From Streptomyces melanogenes (GTDB lineage Bacteria > Actinomycetota > Actinomycetes > Streptomycetales > Streptomycetaceae): DNA of 64,000 nt. Location: assembly GCF_014649795.1 (NCBI RefSeq), contig NZ_BMTS01000005.1:1-64000 (forward strand), in the 5' to 3' direction. Shown here in pieces: positions 48,511 to 57,729 of this stretch. The notes beneath the pieces were generated by a model that was given only the letters and a program-made list of their open reading frames with translations, was not told where the DNA came from and did not search any database. Position 1 is the stretch's first letter, and every line of letters starts with the position of its first letter. Position numbers and translations under genes: made by a program.

Positions 48511-49418
48511 CCCTCCATTCTGGCAAGGCGGCCCTGGCCGGGGGGAGCGCTGACGGCCGCGAGCGCGGCGGAGAGCGCCTCCGCGGCGCGCAGATCGAGG
48601 TGGGCGGCGGTGCCGCGCGCGGCGTGCCGCAGCTCGGCCCCGGCCAGGCCGAGGAGCTGGGGCAGCAGGTCCGTGGAGCGCCGCGCCACCCAGGCGGTCC
48701 CGGCCGTCGCCAGCCACAGCAGCGCGGCGGACCGGCCGGGCGGCGGCCGGTCCGGCTCGTACGAGGGCGGGGCGCCCGGTGCGAGGCCGCGCTCGGCGAG
48801 CAGGGCGTGGCAGGAGGCCGCGATCAGCCGGTGGCCGCGCTCGCCCGGGTGCAGCCGGTCCGCGCTCCACAGCGAGCGGTCGCCGACCCAGGCCCGGTCG
48901 GCCAGGTGCAGATGCGCGGCGCCGTACCGCGCGGAGAGGGCGTGCACCACGGCGTTGACCGCCTGCTGGCGGCGGGCCAGCGGACGGGCGAGCGGGCCGG
49001 GCAGGGCGAGCGTCGCCCCGGGGTCGGGCAGACAGGCCGTGAGCAGCACCGCCCCCTGCGCGGCGAGCCCGCCGTAGACCGCGTCGAGCCGGGCGGCGAC
49101 GTGGTGGATGTCGAAGGAGCGGCGCAGGGTGTCGTTGACCCCGACCACCACGGAGGCGAGGTCGGGCGCGAACGCACGCGCGCGTGGCGCCTGTTCCTCG
49201 GCCACGTCCCGGGTGAGCGCTCCGCTGACGGCGAAGTTGCGGAACTCGCACCCGGGCCCGTCCCCGGCCAGCAGCGCGGCCCAGCCGCGCCACCCGCCGG
49301 GCACGGGGTCGCCGACGCCCTCGGTGAGCGAGTCCCCGAGCGCGGCGAACCGCAGGGGACGCGCAGGGCCGAGGGGCGCGGCCGTCAGGGGCGGCAGGGC
49401 CGCGAGCGACGCGGTCAT
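48507..49418 (-). CDS. SGNH/GDSL-type hydrolase
   Basis: A 303-aa SGNH hydrolase: block [15 protein letters not shown] with the nucleophile Ser, block II Gly in [14 protein letters not shown], block [15 protein letters not shown], and block [17 protein letters not shown] supplying Asp and His. No signal peptide is seen, so it probably acts in the cytoplasm as an esterase or deacylase. The C-terminal 80 residues are extra. ATGA overlaps join it to the glycosyltransferase before and the oxoprolinase after. Confidence 0.88.
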   Translation of the reverse strand: MTASLAALPPLTAAPLGPARPLRFAALGDSLTEGVGDPVPGGWRGWAALLAGDGPGCEFRNFAVSGALTRDVAEEQAPRARAFAPDLASVVVGVNDTLRRSFDIHHVAARLDAVYGGLAAQGAVLLTACLPDPGATLALPGPLARPLARRQQAVNAVVHALSARYGAAHLHLADRAWVGDRSLWSADRLHPGERGHRLIAASCHALLAERGLAPGAPPSYEPDRPPPGRSAALLWLATAGTAWVARRSTDLLPQLLGLAGAELRHAARGTAAHLDLRAAEALSAALAAVSAPPGQGRLARMEG

Positions 49419-50638
49419 GCCGCCACACCCGGTTTCCGGGGGCGCGGAACGGCGGCGGGCGGTGCCTGGACGACCCGTGCCCTCGCCCGCGCGGCGAGCG
49501 CATCCCCCGATGCCCGCACGGGCGCGTCGTGTGCCGCCAGGAACGCCGCCACCGAAGCGTCCCACCCGAAGAGTTCGGCACGCGCGCGTGCCGCGTGCCT
49601 GCGGGGCTCCTCCGGTCGGGACAGGAGGTCCTGGACCGCGTCGGCGAAGGCCGCGCCCGTGTCGGCGGCGGCCAGGCCCGCCGTGCCCACCACCTCGGGC
49701 AGCGCAGAGGACCGGCTGCACACCACCGGCGTCCCGCCCGCCAGCGCCTCCAGGGCCGACAGGCCGAACGTTTCAGCAGGCCCCGGCGCCAGACAGACGT
49801 CCGCCGCGGACTGGAGGTCCGCGAGCCGCGCCCGGTCGCCGACGTACCCCAGGAACTCCACCGGCAGCCGCGCGGCCCGCGCCCGGCGTTCGAGCCCCGC
49901 CGCCAGCGGCCCGTCCCCGGCCACGACGAGCCGCGCACGCACGCCCCGGCGCCGCAGCTCCACCAGCGCGTCCAGGGCGGTGCCCGGCCGCTTCTCCACC
50001 GAGAGGCGGGAGCACAGCGCCAGCAGCACGCTCTCGCCACGCAGCCAGTGCTCGCGCAGCGGCAGGGAGCGCCGCCCGGGGCGGCACCCCACCAGGTCCA
50101 CGCCGAGCGGCGCGCGCGTGACGTTGCCCGCCCCGATCCGTACGAACTCGCGCTCGGCCCACTCCGTGGTGCAGACGATGCGCGAATACGCCCAGGCGGA
50201 GCGCCTGTTGAGCCGGTCGGCGGCGGCGCGCGCGAGGTGCTCGGGGGCGCCCCAGGTGCGCAGCACGCCGTCCGCCGTCTCGTGCGAGACCATCACCGAC
50301 GGCACCCGCTCGCGCCGCGCCCACTCCCCGGTCCAGCGCAGGGTCGTCCGGTCCGACACCTCGATCCGGTCGGGGCCGAGCGCCTCCAGGACGCGCCGCA
50401 CCCGGCGGCGGTCGGCGAGCACCCGGTAGCCGCCGGTGCCGGGCAGCACCACGCCGGGCAGGGTGATCACCCGGCCCTGTTCGGTGTGCTCGTCGCGCGC
50501 GTGGGTGCCGGGGACGATCAGCACCGGGTCGTGGCCGGCCGCCAGATAGCCGCGGCCGAGCTCGCGCAGGGCCGTGCGCAGCCCGCCCGAGGAGGGCGTG
50601 ACGAAGTTCGCCAGGCGGACGATCCGCAGCCCGCTCAT
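49415..50638 (-). CDS. GT4-type glycosyltransferase
   Basis: A 407-aa GT-B glycosyltransferase. N-terminal Rossmann part [22 protein letters not shown], donor-binding part with [33 protein letters not shown] and the EX7E-like motif [16 protein letters not shown]. Sugar donor and acceptor are unknown; relatives mannosylate phosphatidylinositol or glucosylate diacylglycerol. It is coupled by ATGA to a second GT4 gene upstream, suggesting they act on one glycolipid or glycan. Confidence 0.88.
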   Translation of the reverse strand: MSGLRIVRLANFVTPSSGGLRTALRELGRGYLAAGHDPVLIVPGTHARDEHTEQGRVITLPGVVLPGTGGYRVLADRRRVRRVLEALGPDRIEVSDRTTLRWTGEWARRERVPSVMVSHETADGVLRTWGAPEHLARAAADRLNRRSAWAYSRIVCTTEWAEREFVRIGAGNVTRAPLGVDLVGCRPGRRSLPLREHWLRGESVLLALCSRLSVEKRPGTALDALVELRRRGVRARLVVAGDGPLAAGLERRARAARLPVEFLGYVGDRARLADLQSAADVCLAPGPAETFGLSALEALAGGTPVVCSRSSALPEVVGTAGLAAADTGAAFADAVQDLLSRPEEPRRHAARARAELFGWDASVAAFLAAHDAPVRASGDALAARARARVVQAPPAAVPRPRKPGVAA

Positions 50639-51750
50639 GCCGCCACCACCGGGCGCTCGCAGAGCACTTCGGCGTAGTGGTCGAGCAGTTGGTCCCCGAC
50701 GGCGGCCCAGGTCCGGCCCGCGACGGCGGCCCGCCCGGCCCGCCCGTACGCCTGCCGCAGCGCGGGATCCGCGAGCCGCAGCACCGCGTCGCGGACCGCG
50801 TCGGCGTCGCGCGGCGCGACGAGGAGGCCGGTGCGCCCGTGGTCCACCAGGTCGAGCGGCCCGCCCGCCGCCGGGGCGATCACCGCCACCCCGCTCGCCA
50901 TGGCCTCCTGCACGGTCTGGCAGAACGTCTCGTACGGCCCGGTGTGCGCGAAGACGTCCAGGGAGGCGAAGACCCGGGCGAGTTCGTCGCCGGCGCGGCG
51001 GCCCAGGAACAGCGCCCCGGGCAGCGCGCCCCGCAGCGCCCCGGCGCTCGGCCCGTCCCCGGTGATCACCACCCGGACGCCGGGCAGCGCGCAGACCCCG
51101 GACAGCAGCTCCACCTGCTTCTCGGCGGCGAGGCGGCCCACATAGCCGACGATCAGCTCGCCGCCGGGGGCGAGTTCGCGCCGCAGCGCCTCGTCGCGCA
51201 GCTCTGGCCGGAACCTTTCGGTGTCGACGCCGCGCGGCCACAGCCGCACCCGCTCCACCCCGTGCTCCGCCAGATCGCGGACGGCGGCGGTGGAGGGGGC
51301 GAGGGTGCGGTCGGCGGCGCCGTGGACGGCTCTGAGCCGCCGCCAGGCGGTGTTCTCGCCGGTGCCCATGTACGTACGGGCGTACCCGGCGAGGTCGGTC
51401 TGGTAGACGGCGACGGCGGGCACCCCGAGCCGGGCGGCGGCCGCCATCCCGCGCACCCCGAGCACGAACGGGCTCGCCAGATGGACCAGTTCGGCCCGGT
51501 GGGCGGTGAGGGCGGCGGCCACCCGGCGGCTCGGCAGGGCCACCCTGACCTGCGGATAGCCGGGCAGCGGCAGCGAGGGGACGCGGACCACGGGACAGGG
51601 GGCCGTGGTGTCGTCCCCGGCTGCCGCGGCCGGGGCTACTACGAGCGGTTCATGACCGCGGGCGGCGAGGTGCCGGGCGGTCTGCAGGGCGCAGTGGGCG
51701 ACGCCGTTGACATCGGGCGGGAAGGATTCGGTGACGATGACGACACGCAT
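50635..51750 (-). CDS. GT4-type glycosyltransferase (PimB/MgtA-like)
   Basis: A 371-aa GT4 enzyme: MRVVIVTESFPPDVNGVAHC start, then YVGRLAAEKQVELLSGV, VVITGDGPSAGALRGAL, FAHTGPYETFCQTVQEAMASG (donor-site EX7E) and GGPLDLVDHGRTGLLV. The pattern resembles mannosyltransferases acting on phosphatidylinositol mannosides or related glycolipids. It is the first gene of the four-gene coupled chain ending in the large 5-oxoprolinase. Confidence 0.9.
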   Translation of the reverse strand: MRVVIVTESFPPDVNGVAHCALQTARHLAARGHEPLVVAPAAAAGDDTTAPCPVVRVPSLPLPGYPQVRVALPSRRVAAALTAHRAELVHLASPFVLGVRGMAAAARLGVPAVAVYQTDLAGYARTYMGTGENTAWRRLRAVHGAADRTLAPSTAAVRDLAEHGVERVRLWPRGVDTERFRPELRDEALRRELAPGGELIVGYVGRLAAEKQVELLSGVCALPGVRVVITGDGPSAGALRGALPGALFLGRRAGDELARVFASLDVFAHTGPYETFCQTVQEAMASGVAVIAPAAGGPLDLVDHGRTGLLVAPRDADAVRDAVLRLADPALRQAYGRAGRAAVAGRTWAAVGDQLLDHYAEVLCERPVVAA

Positions 51751-51892
51751 ACCCGTGTTGTCGTCGCTGCCGGGGTGGCCCCGCCGACTTGGATCTTTCC
51801 GCCCGGGGAACGTCCCATGAGCTTTTCAGACAGCGTGTCTTTCGGACAGCGCTCCCAGCTCGTTCGGACGGTGCCCGTGGAGCCCGGTCGGC

Positions 51893-53311
51893 TCATATCG
51901 CGGGTGCGTCCGGGCCCATCCGGTTGTGGATGGCGCTCTGTACCTCGGCCTCCTCGGCCGGGTCGTCGGCGAGGCGCCGCAGCCGCTCGGCCACGCGCGC
52001 GTCGACGAGCTCGGCGTACTGCGCGGCCACTTCGCGGGTGGTCTCCTCGCAGTCCCACAGGCACTCGACGGCGAAGCCGGTGGCGAAGGAGGGGTCGGTG
52101 GCGGCGAGGGCGCGCGCGGTGCGGCCGCGCAGCTCGGAGGAGGCGGTCTCGCGGTAGAGGTGCCGCAGCACGGGGGCGGCGCAGCCGATGCCGAGCCGTC
52201 CTGCCCCGTCGACCAGGGGGCGCAGCAGGGGCGCGTCGGGCCCTTCGGAGCGCACGCACTCGCGCAGTGCGCCGAGGACCAGCTGGGCGTCCTCGGCCTC
52301 GCCCCGGCAGGCCAGGACGCCCGCGGCGGCGGCGCCGAGCGCGTCGGGCCGGTGCACCCAGCCGCGCGCCCGGTCGACGGCCTCGGGCCCGCACATCCGC
52401 TCGAAGGCGTGGACGGCGGCCTCGGCCACGGTGCGGGAGCCGCCGGCGACGGCGGCCTCGATGAGGTCGAGCACACGGGGGTCGCGTGACTCGGTGAGGT
52501 AGTGCAGGGAGGCGCAGCGGGCGCCGTCCGAACCGGCGCGCGCGGCCTCGACGATCAGGTCGCGGTCGTCGGGCCCGGCCACCGCGCCCAGGCAGCGGGC
52601 GGCGGGCAGAGTGAGGTCGGCGCCGCGCTCCAGGCCCTCCTGGGCCCAGTCGAAGACGGCTTGGACGCTCCAGCCGGGGCGGGGTCCGGACGGCCGCATC
52701 TGGCGCTGCCAGCGGTCGAAGGACCCGGCTTCCTGGGCGGCGCGCACCCGGGCGCCGACCGCGTCCCGGGTGTCCTCGGCCCACAGCCGCCAGGGCCGGG
52801 GCTCGAAGGCGTCCCGGACGGTGGCGGCCAGTTCGGCGTCGCCCTCGGGGGTGCCGGGGAAGCGGGCCAGGACCGGCTCGGCGAGGGCGCGCAGGCCCGC
52901 GTCGTCGTCACGCAGAGCGAGCTCGTCCAGGGCCCAGCCCCAGTTGGCACCACGCACGGCGTACCGCCGCAGCAGCACGAGCGCGTCGTCCCTCCCGTAG
53001 GAGGCGAGGTGGCCGAGGACCGCGAGCGCGAGACCGGTGCGGTGCTCGTCGGCGTCGAGGACGTCCTCGGAACTGAAGAGATGGGCCTCGATCTCGTCGA
53101 GTCCGCCGTCGAGATCCAGGTAGAGGCGCGCGTAGTACAGGGAGCGGTTCTCCACCTGCCAGTCGTGGCGGGGGTCGCCCAGTACACAGTGGTTCAGGGC
53201 CGCCAGGGCTTCTGGGCGCGGGGCGGCGAGCGCGTGCAGGGTGCCGTCGCCGCGGCCCCGCTGCAGCAGGCCGAGCAGCGTACCGCTCGGCGCTATGACC
53301 GGATCAAACAT
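51893..53311 (-). CDS. HEAT-repeat-like protein of unknown function
   Basis: A 472-aa all-helical protein made of repeated helix pairs such as LALAVLGHLASYGRDDALVLLRRYAV, CASLHYLTESRDPRVLDLIEAA and AAVHAFERMCGPEAVDRA, consistent with HEAT/armadillo-like solenoids used for protein binding. N-terminus MFDPVIAPSGTLLGLLQRGRG. No catalytic motif, signal peptide or membrane helix is seen. It follows an ankyrin-repeat gene on the same strand, and both are probable interaction scaffolds. Confidence 0.8.
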   Translation of the reverse strand: MFDPVIAPSGTLLGLLQRGRGDGTLHALAAPRPEALAALNHCVLGDPRHDWQVENRSLYYARLYLDLDGGLDEIEAHLFSSEDVLDADEHRTGLALAVLGHLASYGRDDALVLLRRYAVRGANWGWALDELALRDDDAGLRALAEPVLARFPGTPEGDAELAATVRDAFEPRPWRLWAEDTRDAVGARVRAAQEAGSFDRWQRQMRPSGPRPGWSVQAVFDWAQEGLERGADLTLPAARCLGAVAGPDDRDLIVEAARAGSDGARCASLHYLTESRDPRVLDLIEAAVAGGSRTVAEAAVHAFERMCGPEAVDRARGWVHRPDALGAAAAGVLACRGEAEDAQLVLGALRECVRSEGPDAPLLRPLVDGAGRLGIGCAAPVLRHLYRETASSELRGRTARALAATDPSFATGFAVECLWDCEETTREVAAQYAELVDARVAERLRRLADDPAEEAEVQSAIHNRMGPDAPAI

Positions 53312-53475
53312 GGAAGTAGCCTCACATCAAGCTGTCGACGCAACCGGGATTCGTGCCGTGCCCTAGTAGGCCGCGCGCCAACATGTTCGGCCGTCCGCCG
53401 TCTTCCGCTTGCTGTGAGTCATCTTCCTGCCTCTCGTCGTATGGCCCCCGTTGTAAGGACCCTGCCCCTGGTGTG

Positions 53476-53534
53476 GGGGCTCGTCGTCATGATGACCCAG
53501 GCATTTCGCCACCGCGACCACATTTACGAGCCCC
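53476..53534. repeat. Inverted repeat between ankyrin and HEAT-like genes
   Basis: GGGGCTCGT (53476-53484) and ACGAGCCCC (53526-53534) are perfect 9-bp arms 41 bp apart in the 259-bp gap. On the minus strand it could be a loose terminator for the ankyrin gene or a regulatory site for the HEAT-like gene. Otherwise the gap shows nothing recognisable. Confidence 0.4.
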
Positions 53535-53570
53535 TCTCACCAGGTACGCAGGGGGTACCCGGCGCAAACC

Positions 53571-53963
53571 TCAGCGGTCGCCGAAGAGTGCGATCAGTTC
53601 TGTCTTGCCGAACATCCGTGCGGTGTCGAGCGCGGACGGCGTTCCGGCGGAAGGATCGGCTCCGCCTGCCAGCAGCGCCTTGACGACCGCGTCCTCGCCC
53701 TTGAAGACGGCACCCGCGAGCGGCGTCTGGCCGCGGTCGTTGGCGCGGTCCGGGTCGGCACCGCGCGCGAGGAGCGCGGAGACCGCCTCCGCGTGCCCGT
53801 GGTAGGCGGCGAGCATGACGAGCGTGTGGCCCTTGTCATTGGTGAGGTCGGGCGAGACGCCGGCGTCGACGTAGGCGGCGAGCGCCTCGGCGTCCCCCTG
53901 GCGCGCCAGATCGAAGATCCTGCCCGCCAGCTCGACCACCTCGGGATCGAGGGCATCGCTCAT
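53571..53963 (-). CDS. Ankyrin-repeat protein
   Basis: A small acidic protein of 130 aa with three to four ankyrin repeats: GDAEALAAYVDAGVSPDLTND, KGHTLVMLAAYHGHAEAVSALLARGADP and RGQTPLAGAVFKGEDAVVKALLAGGADP. It is a cytoplasmic protein-interaction module with no enzymatic part. AAGGCGG lies upstream of the ATG. Such short ankyrin proteins are common in Streptomyces and their partners are mostly unknown. Confidence 0.9.
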   Translation of the reverse strand: MSDALDPEVVELAGRIFDLARQGDAEALAAYVDAGVSPDLTNDKGHTLVMLAAYHGHAEAVSALLARGADPDRANDRGQTPLAGAVFKGEDAVVKALLAGGADPSAGTPSALDTARMFGKTELIALFGDR

Positions 53964-54286
53964 CGCACGAACCGCCTTTCGTCTTGTCCGAAGCGCTCAT
54001 CGGAACGCCTGTGACCTGGCCCGTACGGCATCGGGGCCGTACGAGTGAATCGACAGGGTACTGCCCGTCGGACGACATGGTTCGGTCCGCCCGGGGCAAA
54101 GCTCACCGCGAGTGACGGCTTCCGGCCCCGCGGCCGCACAGTGTCCCGCCCGCGACCCGGTTCCGTATCCGCCACTCCAGTGAAAATCAGAGAATTTCAC
54201 CCGATTGCAGCTTTTATCACATAGATACTTCCTGTGATCCTGGAAGAACTCATGGTGACTGTCCCCATCAACCAGGAGAACTCCTC
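53964..54286. promoter_or_regulatory. Divergent intergenic region with TCACA/TGTGA inverted repeat
   Basis: 323 bp between the ankyrin gene (minus) and the small membrane protein (plus). The segment 54181-54240 is AT-rich and holds ATCACA (54216-54221) and TGTGAT (54233-54238), perfect arms 11 bp apart, resembling a CRP- or GntR-type operator; the total site is 23 bp. The rest has GTACGGCATCGGGGCCGTAC (54027-54046), an inverted repeat with 7-bp arms. No small gene is evident. Confidence 0.45.
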
Positions 54287-54481
54287 ATGATCCTGTCCAT
54301 CTCAGGCGTCGTCCTGCTCGGAATCATCGTCTTCCTCTTCTTCCGGAAAGACGGTCTGAAGGCGTCGCACGCCATGGTCTGCGCCCTCTTCGGCTTCTAC
54401 CTCGCGGGCACCGCGATCGCCCCGAGCATCAAGGCCGGCGGCCAGAGCCTGGCCAGCCTGCTGGGCGGGATCAAGTTCTGA
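54287..54481 (+). CDS. Small conserved membrane protein
   Basis: 64 aa, opening with a membrane helix (ILSISGVVLLGIIVFLFF), a short basic loop FRKDGLKASHAM, a second hydrophobic segment (VCALFGFYLAGTAIA) and a Gly/Ser-rich tail. Similar short proteins precede FtsK/TraB-like genes in Streptomyces and resemble small Spd-type membrane proteins. CAGGAG lies at good spacing before the ATG. It ends 37 nt before the FtsK-like gene, so the two should be expressed together. Function unknown. Confidence 0.82.
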   Translation: MILSISGVVLLGIIVFLFFRKDGLKASHAMVCALFGFYLAGTAIAPSIKAGGQSLASLLGGIKF

Positions 54482-54518
54482 CCTCCCGCAGTCCCGACCA
54501 CCCCCTCAGGAGACCGAC

Positions 54519-56072
54519 GTGGCCCGGCGACCACTCCCCCGCATTCTGAGCAGCACGAGCGTTCCGATCGCCCGCAGCCGCGAGATCGCGCGCACGGCCG
54601 CCGACAGCGCCACCGACGTCCTCCATCCGCTCATCACGATCAGCCGCGGCCTGCGGCTGATCGCCGCCGCCCTGCGCGGCAAGTGGGCCGCCACGCCGAG
54701 GGAACGGCGTGGTCCCGCGCTGTTCCTGGTGGCGGCCGTGGTCCTGGTGGTCGCGCTCATCCCGTACGGGCCGCTGCTCGCCCTGATCACGGTGATGGCC
54801 GCGGCCGCCTGGAAGGGCCGTGAGCGCACCCCCGTCAGGACCGGCCCCGACGAGGCCGAGACCGGCCGCCTCCAGGCGCTGTACGAGGCGCTGGTGCCGT
54901 ACTTCTCGGTGGCGGAGGACCCCAGCCCGCTCTTCGCCCACGGCGGGGAGTGGGCCAAGGCCTTCAGCGAGTACGAGTTCGACGACGCGGGCCGCGTCAC
55001 CCGGCTCCTCATCCGCTACCCCGCGTACTTCACGGACGGCGAGCCCGAGGCGCGCGCCCGTATCGAGCAGCTGCTGCACACCAAGTCCGGGCGCGGCCGG
55101 GAGTACCGGTTCGAGTGGGACGAGGAGGGCAACCAGCTCGTCATGCGCGTCCTGGACGCGCTCTCCACCTCGATCGCCGCCCAGCGCTTCGTGGCGGGCC
55201 CCGGCGAGACCGTGCTCGGGTTCACCGACGCGGACGCGGTGCAGCGGACCGTGCCGGTCACCGAGGGCGAGGACGTCCGCGACGCGCCGCCGGTCGTCTG
55301 GCGCACCGGCCCCCGCTCCACCGAGCCGCACCTGCTGGCGGTGGGCGAGCCCGGCAGCGGCACCACGACCCTGCTGCGCTCCATCGCCCTCCAGGCGCTC
55401 CAGCACGGCGACGTGCTCGTGGTCGAGGGCAGCGGCACGGGCGAATACGCCTGTCTGACCGGGCGCCGTGGAGTGCTCGCCGTGGAGTGCGGCCTCGCCG
55501 GGGCGCTGGCCACCCTGGAGTGGGCCGCGCACGAGACCGAGCGCCGGCTCATCGCCGCCAACCGCGCCCGCCAGGGCGGCCACCCGGCCCCCGACGACAT
55601 CAAGCGGCCGCTGTGGATCCTGCTCGACCGCCCGAGCGTCTTCGGGCACCTGGCCGCGGCCGACGGGCGCCCCGACCCTCAGCAGCTGCTCCAGACCCCG
55701 CTGCGGCACGGGCGGGCGGCCGGGGTGACCGTGGTGGTCGCCGAGCAGTTCGACAGCCTGGAGGCGCTGACCGAGCCGGTCCGCACGCACACCCGCGCGC
55801 GCGTGGTGCTCGGCCCCTGCTCCCCGACTCTGGCCGAGTGGGTCCTCGGCGTCCCGCCGCACACCACCCCGACCACCGCGGTCCCGCCCGGCCGCGGCTA
55901 CGCCCGCCTCGGCACCGGGCCCGTGCTGCGCCTCCAGGTCCCGGCGACGCCGGACCCGTACGACGACGCGACCAGCGAGCAGCACCGCCAGGCGGTCCTG
56001 GACCTGCTCCCGGAGCGCGACCTGCCGGTGGAGGCGGCGCCGCCCCAGCAGGCGGTGCCCGCGGAGGGCTGA
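54519..56072 (+). CDS. FtsK/TraB-like membrane protein with degenerate ATPase motifs
   Basis: A 517-aa protein. A membrane helix pair lies near 70-100 (ALFLVAAVVLVVALIPYGPLLALI). The C-terminal part resembles FtsK/SpoIIIE ATPases: LLAVGEPGSGTTTLLRSIALQAL is the P-loop region (276-284), but the invariant Lys is Thr (GSGTTT). The Walker-B-like strand is PLWILLDRPSVF, with Arg after Asp. It may therefore bind nucleotide weakly or not at all and serve as a scaffold. GTG start with AGGAGA upstream. It pairs with the small membrane protein gene before it. Confidence 0.78.
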   Translation: MARRPLPRILSSTSVPIARSREIARTAADSATDVLHPLITISRGLRLIAAALRGKWAATPRERRGPALFLVAAVVLVVALIPYGPLLALITVMAAAAWKGRERTPVRTGPDEAETGRLQALYEALVPYFSVAEDPSPLFAHGGEWAKAFSEYEFDDAGRVTRLLIRYPAYFTDGEPEARARIEQLLHTKSGRGREYRFEWDEEGNQLVMRVLDALSTSIAAQRFVAGPGETVLGFTDADAVQRTVPVTEGEDVRDAPPVVWRTGPRSTEPHLLAVGEPGSGTTTLLRSIALQALQHGDVLVVEGSGTGEYACLTGRRGVLAVECGLAGALATLEWAAHETERRLIAANRARQGGHPAPDDIKRPLWILLDRPSVFGHLAAADGRPDPQQLLQTPLRHGRAAGVTVVVAEQFDSLEALTEPVRTHTRARVVLGPCSPTLAEWVLGVPPHTTPTTAVPPGRGYARLGTGPVLRLQVPATPDPYDDATSEQHRQAVLDLLPERDLPVEAAPPQQAVPAEG

Positions 56073-56129
56073 CGGCTGACGGCTTGTGGGCTTGGCTGAC
56101 AGGCAACAGAAGCTGTCAGCCCACGCCCC

Positions 56130-57626
56130 TCACGCCACAAACGTCCGCGGCGACTCTCCCCCGTTGCTCGCGCCCTTCTCCACCAGGCGGGCCGCCGCGG
56201 CGAGCCGGGCCGCCGCCTCCTCGGCGACCGGGCCGCTGACGGTGAAGGGCAGCCGTACGTACCCCTCGAAGGCGCCGTCCACGCCGAACCGGGGGCCGGA
56301 GGGCACCCGGACGCCGACCCGTTCGCCCACCTCCGCCAAGCGCGAGCCGGAGATCCCGCCGGTGCGCACCCAGAGCGTGAGCCCGCCCACCGGTACGTCG
56401 AACTCCCACTCCGGCAGCTCCCGGCGGACCGCCGCCACCAGCGCGTCGCGGTTCTCGCGCGCCTGGGTGCGGCGCAGGTCGACCGCCTGCTCCCAACCGC
56501 CCGTGGCCATCAGCCAGTTGACGGCGAGCTGCTCCAGGACCGGGGTGCCCAGGTCGGCGTAGGCGCGGGCGGCGACCAGGGAGCGGATCACGTCGGGGGC
56601 CGCGCGCACCCAGCCGATGCGCATGCCCGCCCAGAACGCCTTGCTCGCCGAGCCCACCGTGAGCACGGTCGCGCCCGCCGGGTCGAAGGCGCAGACGGGG
56701 CGCGGCATGTCGATGCCCTCGTCCAGCCAGAGCTCGGACATGGTCTCGTCGACGACGAGCACGGTCCCGGCCGAGCGGGCCGCGTCGACCAGGGCGCGGC
56801 GCTGGTCCTCGTCGGCCAGCGCCCCCGTCGGGTTGTGGAAGTCGGCGACGACATAGGCGAGCCGGGGCGCGGAGTCGCGCAGCACCTGGCGCCACAGCGG
56901 AAGGTCCCAGCCGGTCAGACCCTCGGCCATGGCGACCGGCACGAGCCGGGCCCCGGCCTCCCGCATCAGCTGGAGGATGTTGGCGTACGAGGGCGACTCG
57001 ACCGCGATCCGCTCGCCGCGCCCGGCGAAGAGGTGGCAGATGGCGTCGATGGCGCCCATCGCGCCGGTGGTGACCATGATCTGCTCGGGCATGGTGGGGA
57101 TGCCGCGCGCGGTGTACCGCTCGGCGAGCATCTGGCGCAGCGCGGGCAGCCCGGCCGGATAGTCGCCGTGGGTGTGCGCGTACGGCGGCAGCTCCTCCAG
57201 GGCGCCCTGGACCGAGCGGGTCAGCCAGGGCTCGGGCGCGGGCAGCGCCGCGCACCCCAGGTCGATCATGGAGCCCAGCGACTCCGGCGGCAGCGGCTCC
57301 AGGCCGCGCGCGGGCAGCGGGTTGCCCGCGGGCACGGCCGTCCAGCTGCCCGCGCCCCGGCGGGACTCCAGGAAACCCTCGCCGCGCAGCGCCTCGTAGG
57401 CGGCGGCGACCGTGGTGCGGCTGACCGACAGGGCCAGGGCGAGCTCCCGCTCGGCGGGCAGGCGGGCGGCCACCGGCACCCGTCCTTCGAGGACGAGCAG
57501 GCGGATCCCGTCGGCGAGGGCCCGGTAGGCGGGCGGCTTGCGGGTGCCCGCCGGGCGGGGCTGCTGCTGTGCGTTGAGCTGACGGGCGAGCTGTGCCGGC
57601 CCGACCGCCGAGGTCCACTGCGCCAT
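56130..57626 (-). CDS. MocR-type regulator (YczR-like)
   Basis: A 498-aa GntR/aminotransferase fusion. Winged helix at about 35-100 (ALADGIRLLVLEGRVPVAARL, ALSVSRTTVAAAYEALRGEG) and a PLP-binding aminotransferase domain from about 130 (TTGAMGAIDAICHLFAG, DFHNPTGALADED, VDETMSELW, and SASKAFWAGMRIGWVR with the Schiff-base Lys). Divergent from a YczE-type membrane gene, the classical yczR-yczE arrangement. ATG at 57626; upstream in-frame sequence is rejected because it runs through the operator. Confidence 0.9.
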   Translation of the reverse strand: MAQWTSAVGPAQLARQLNAQQQPRPAGTRKPPAYRALADGIRLLVLEGRVPVAARLPAERELALALSVSRTTVAAAYEALRGEGFLESRRGAGSWTAVPAGNPLPARGLEPLPPESLGSMIDLGCAALPAPEPWLTRSVQGALEELPPYAHTHGDYPAGLPALRQMLAERYTARGIPTMPEQIMVTTGAMGAIDAICHLFAGRGERIAVESPSYANILQLMREAGARLVPVAMAEGLTGWDLPLWRQVLRDSAPRLAYVVADFHNPTGALADEDQRRALVDAARSAGTVLVVDETMSELWLDEGIDMPRPVCAFDPAGATVLTVGSASKAFWAGMRIGWVRAAPDVIRSLVAARAYADLGTPVLEQLAVNWLMATGGWEQAVDLRRTQARENRDALVAAVRRELPEWEFDVPVGGLTLWVRTGGISGSRLAEVGERVGVRVPSGPRFGVDGAFEGYVRLPFTVSGPVAEEAAARLAAAARLVEKGASNGGESPRTFVA

Positions 57627-57658
57627 GGAAGTCAGTCCACCTTCCCCGAATTGGCCAT

Positions 57659-57680
57659 GGTTGGGATGGGTTTCCCAGCC
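57659..57680. promoter_or_regulatory. Candidate YczR operator
   Basis: GGTTGGGA-TGGGTT-TCCCAGCC: 8-bp arms with one mismatched pair and a 6-bp spacer, in the 103-bp gap between the divergent MocR and YczE genes. Its placement fits autoregulation together with control of yczE. Confidence 0.6.
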
Positions 57681-57729
57681 ACAGAGTGTCATGCGCCGGT
57701 CCACCACCACCAGACAGGGGGGCATTCAC

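Noticed and set aside
44245..49077. A 1610-codon plus-strand open frame opposite the large 5-oxoprolinase
   Set aside because: Same GC shadow effect; it crosses the end of pxpC and shows no family motif, while the minus frame is a complete HyuA-HyuB enzyme.
44935..50040. One 1701-aa fusion of a glycosyltransferase-region frame with oxoprolinase
   Set aside because: The open frame extends upstream by chance; the oxoprolinase starts cleanly at 48510 with an ATGA overlap, and two other real genes occupy the upstream DNA in another frame.
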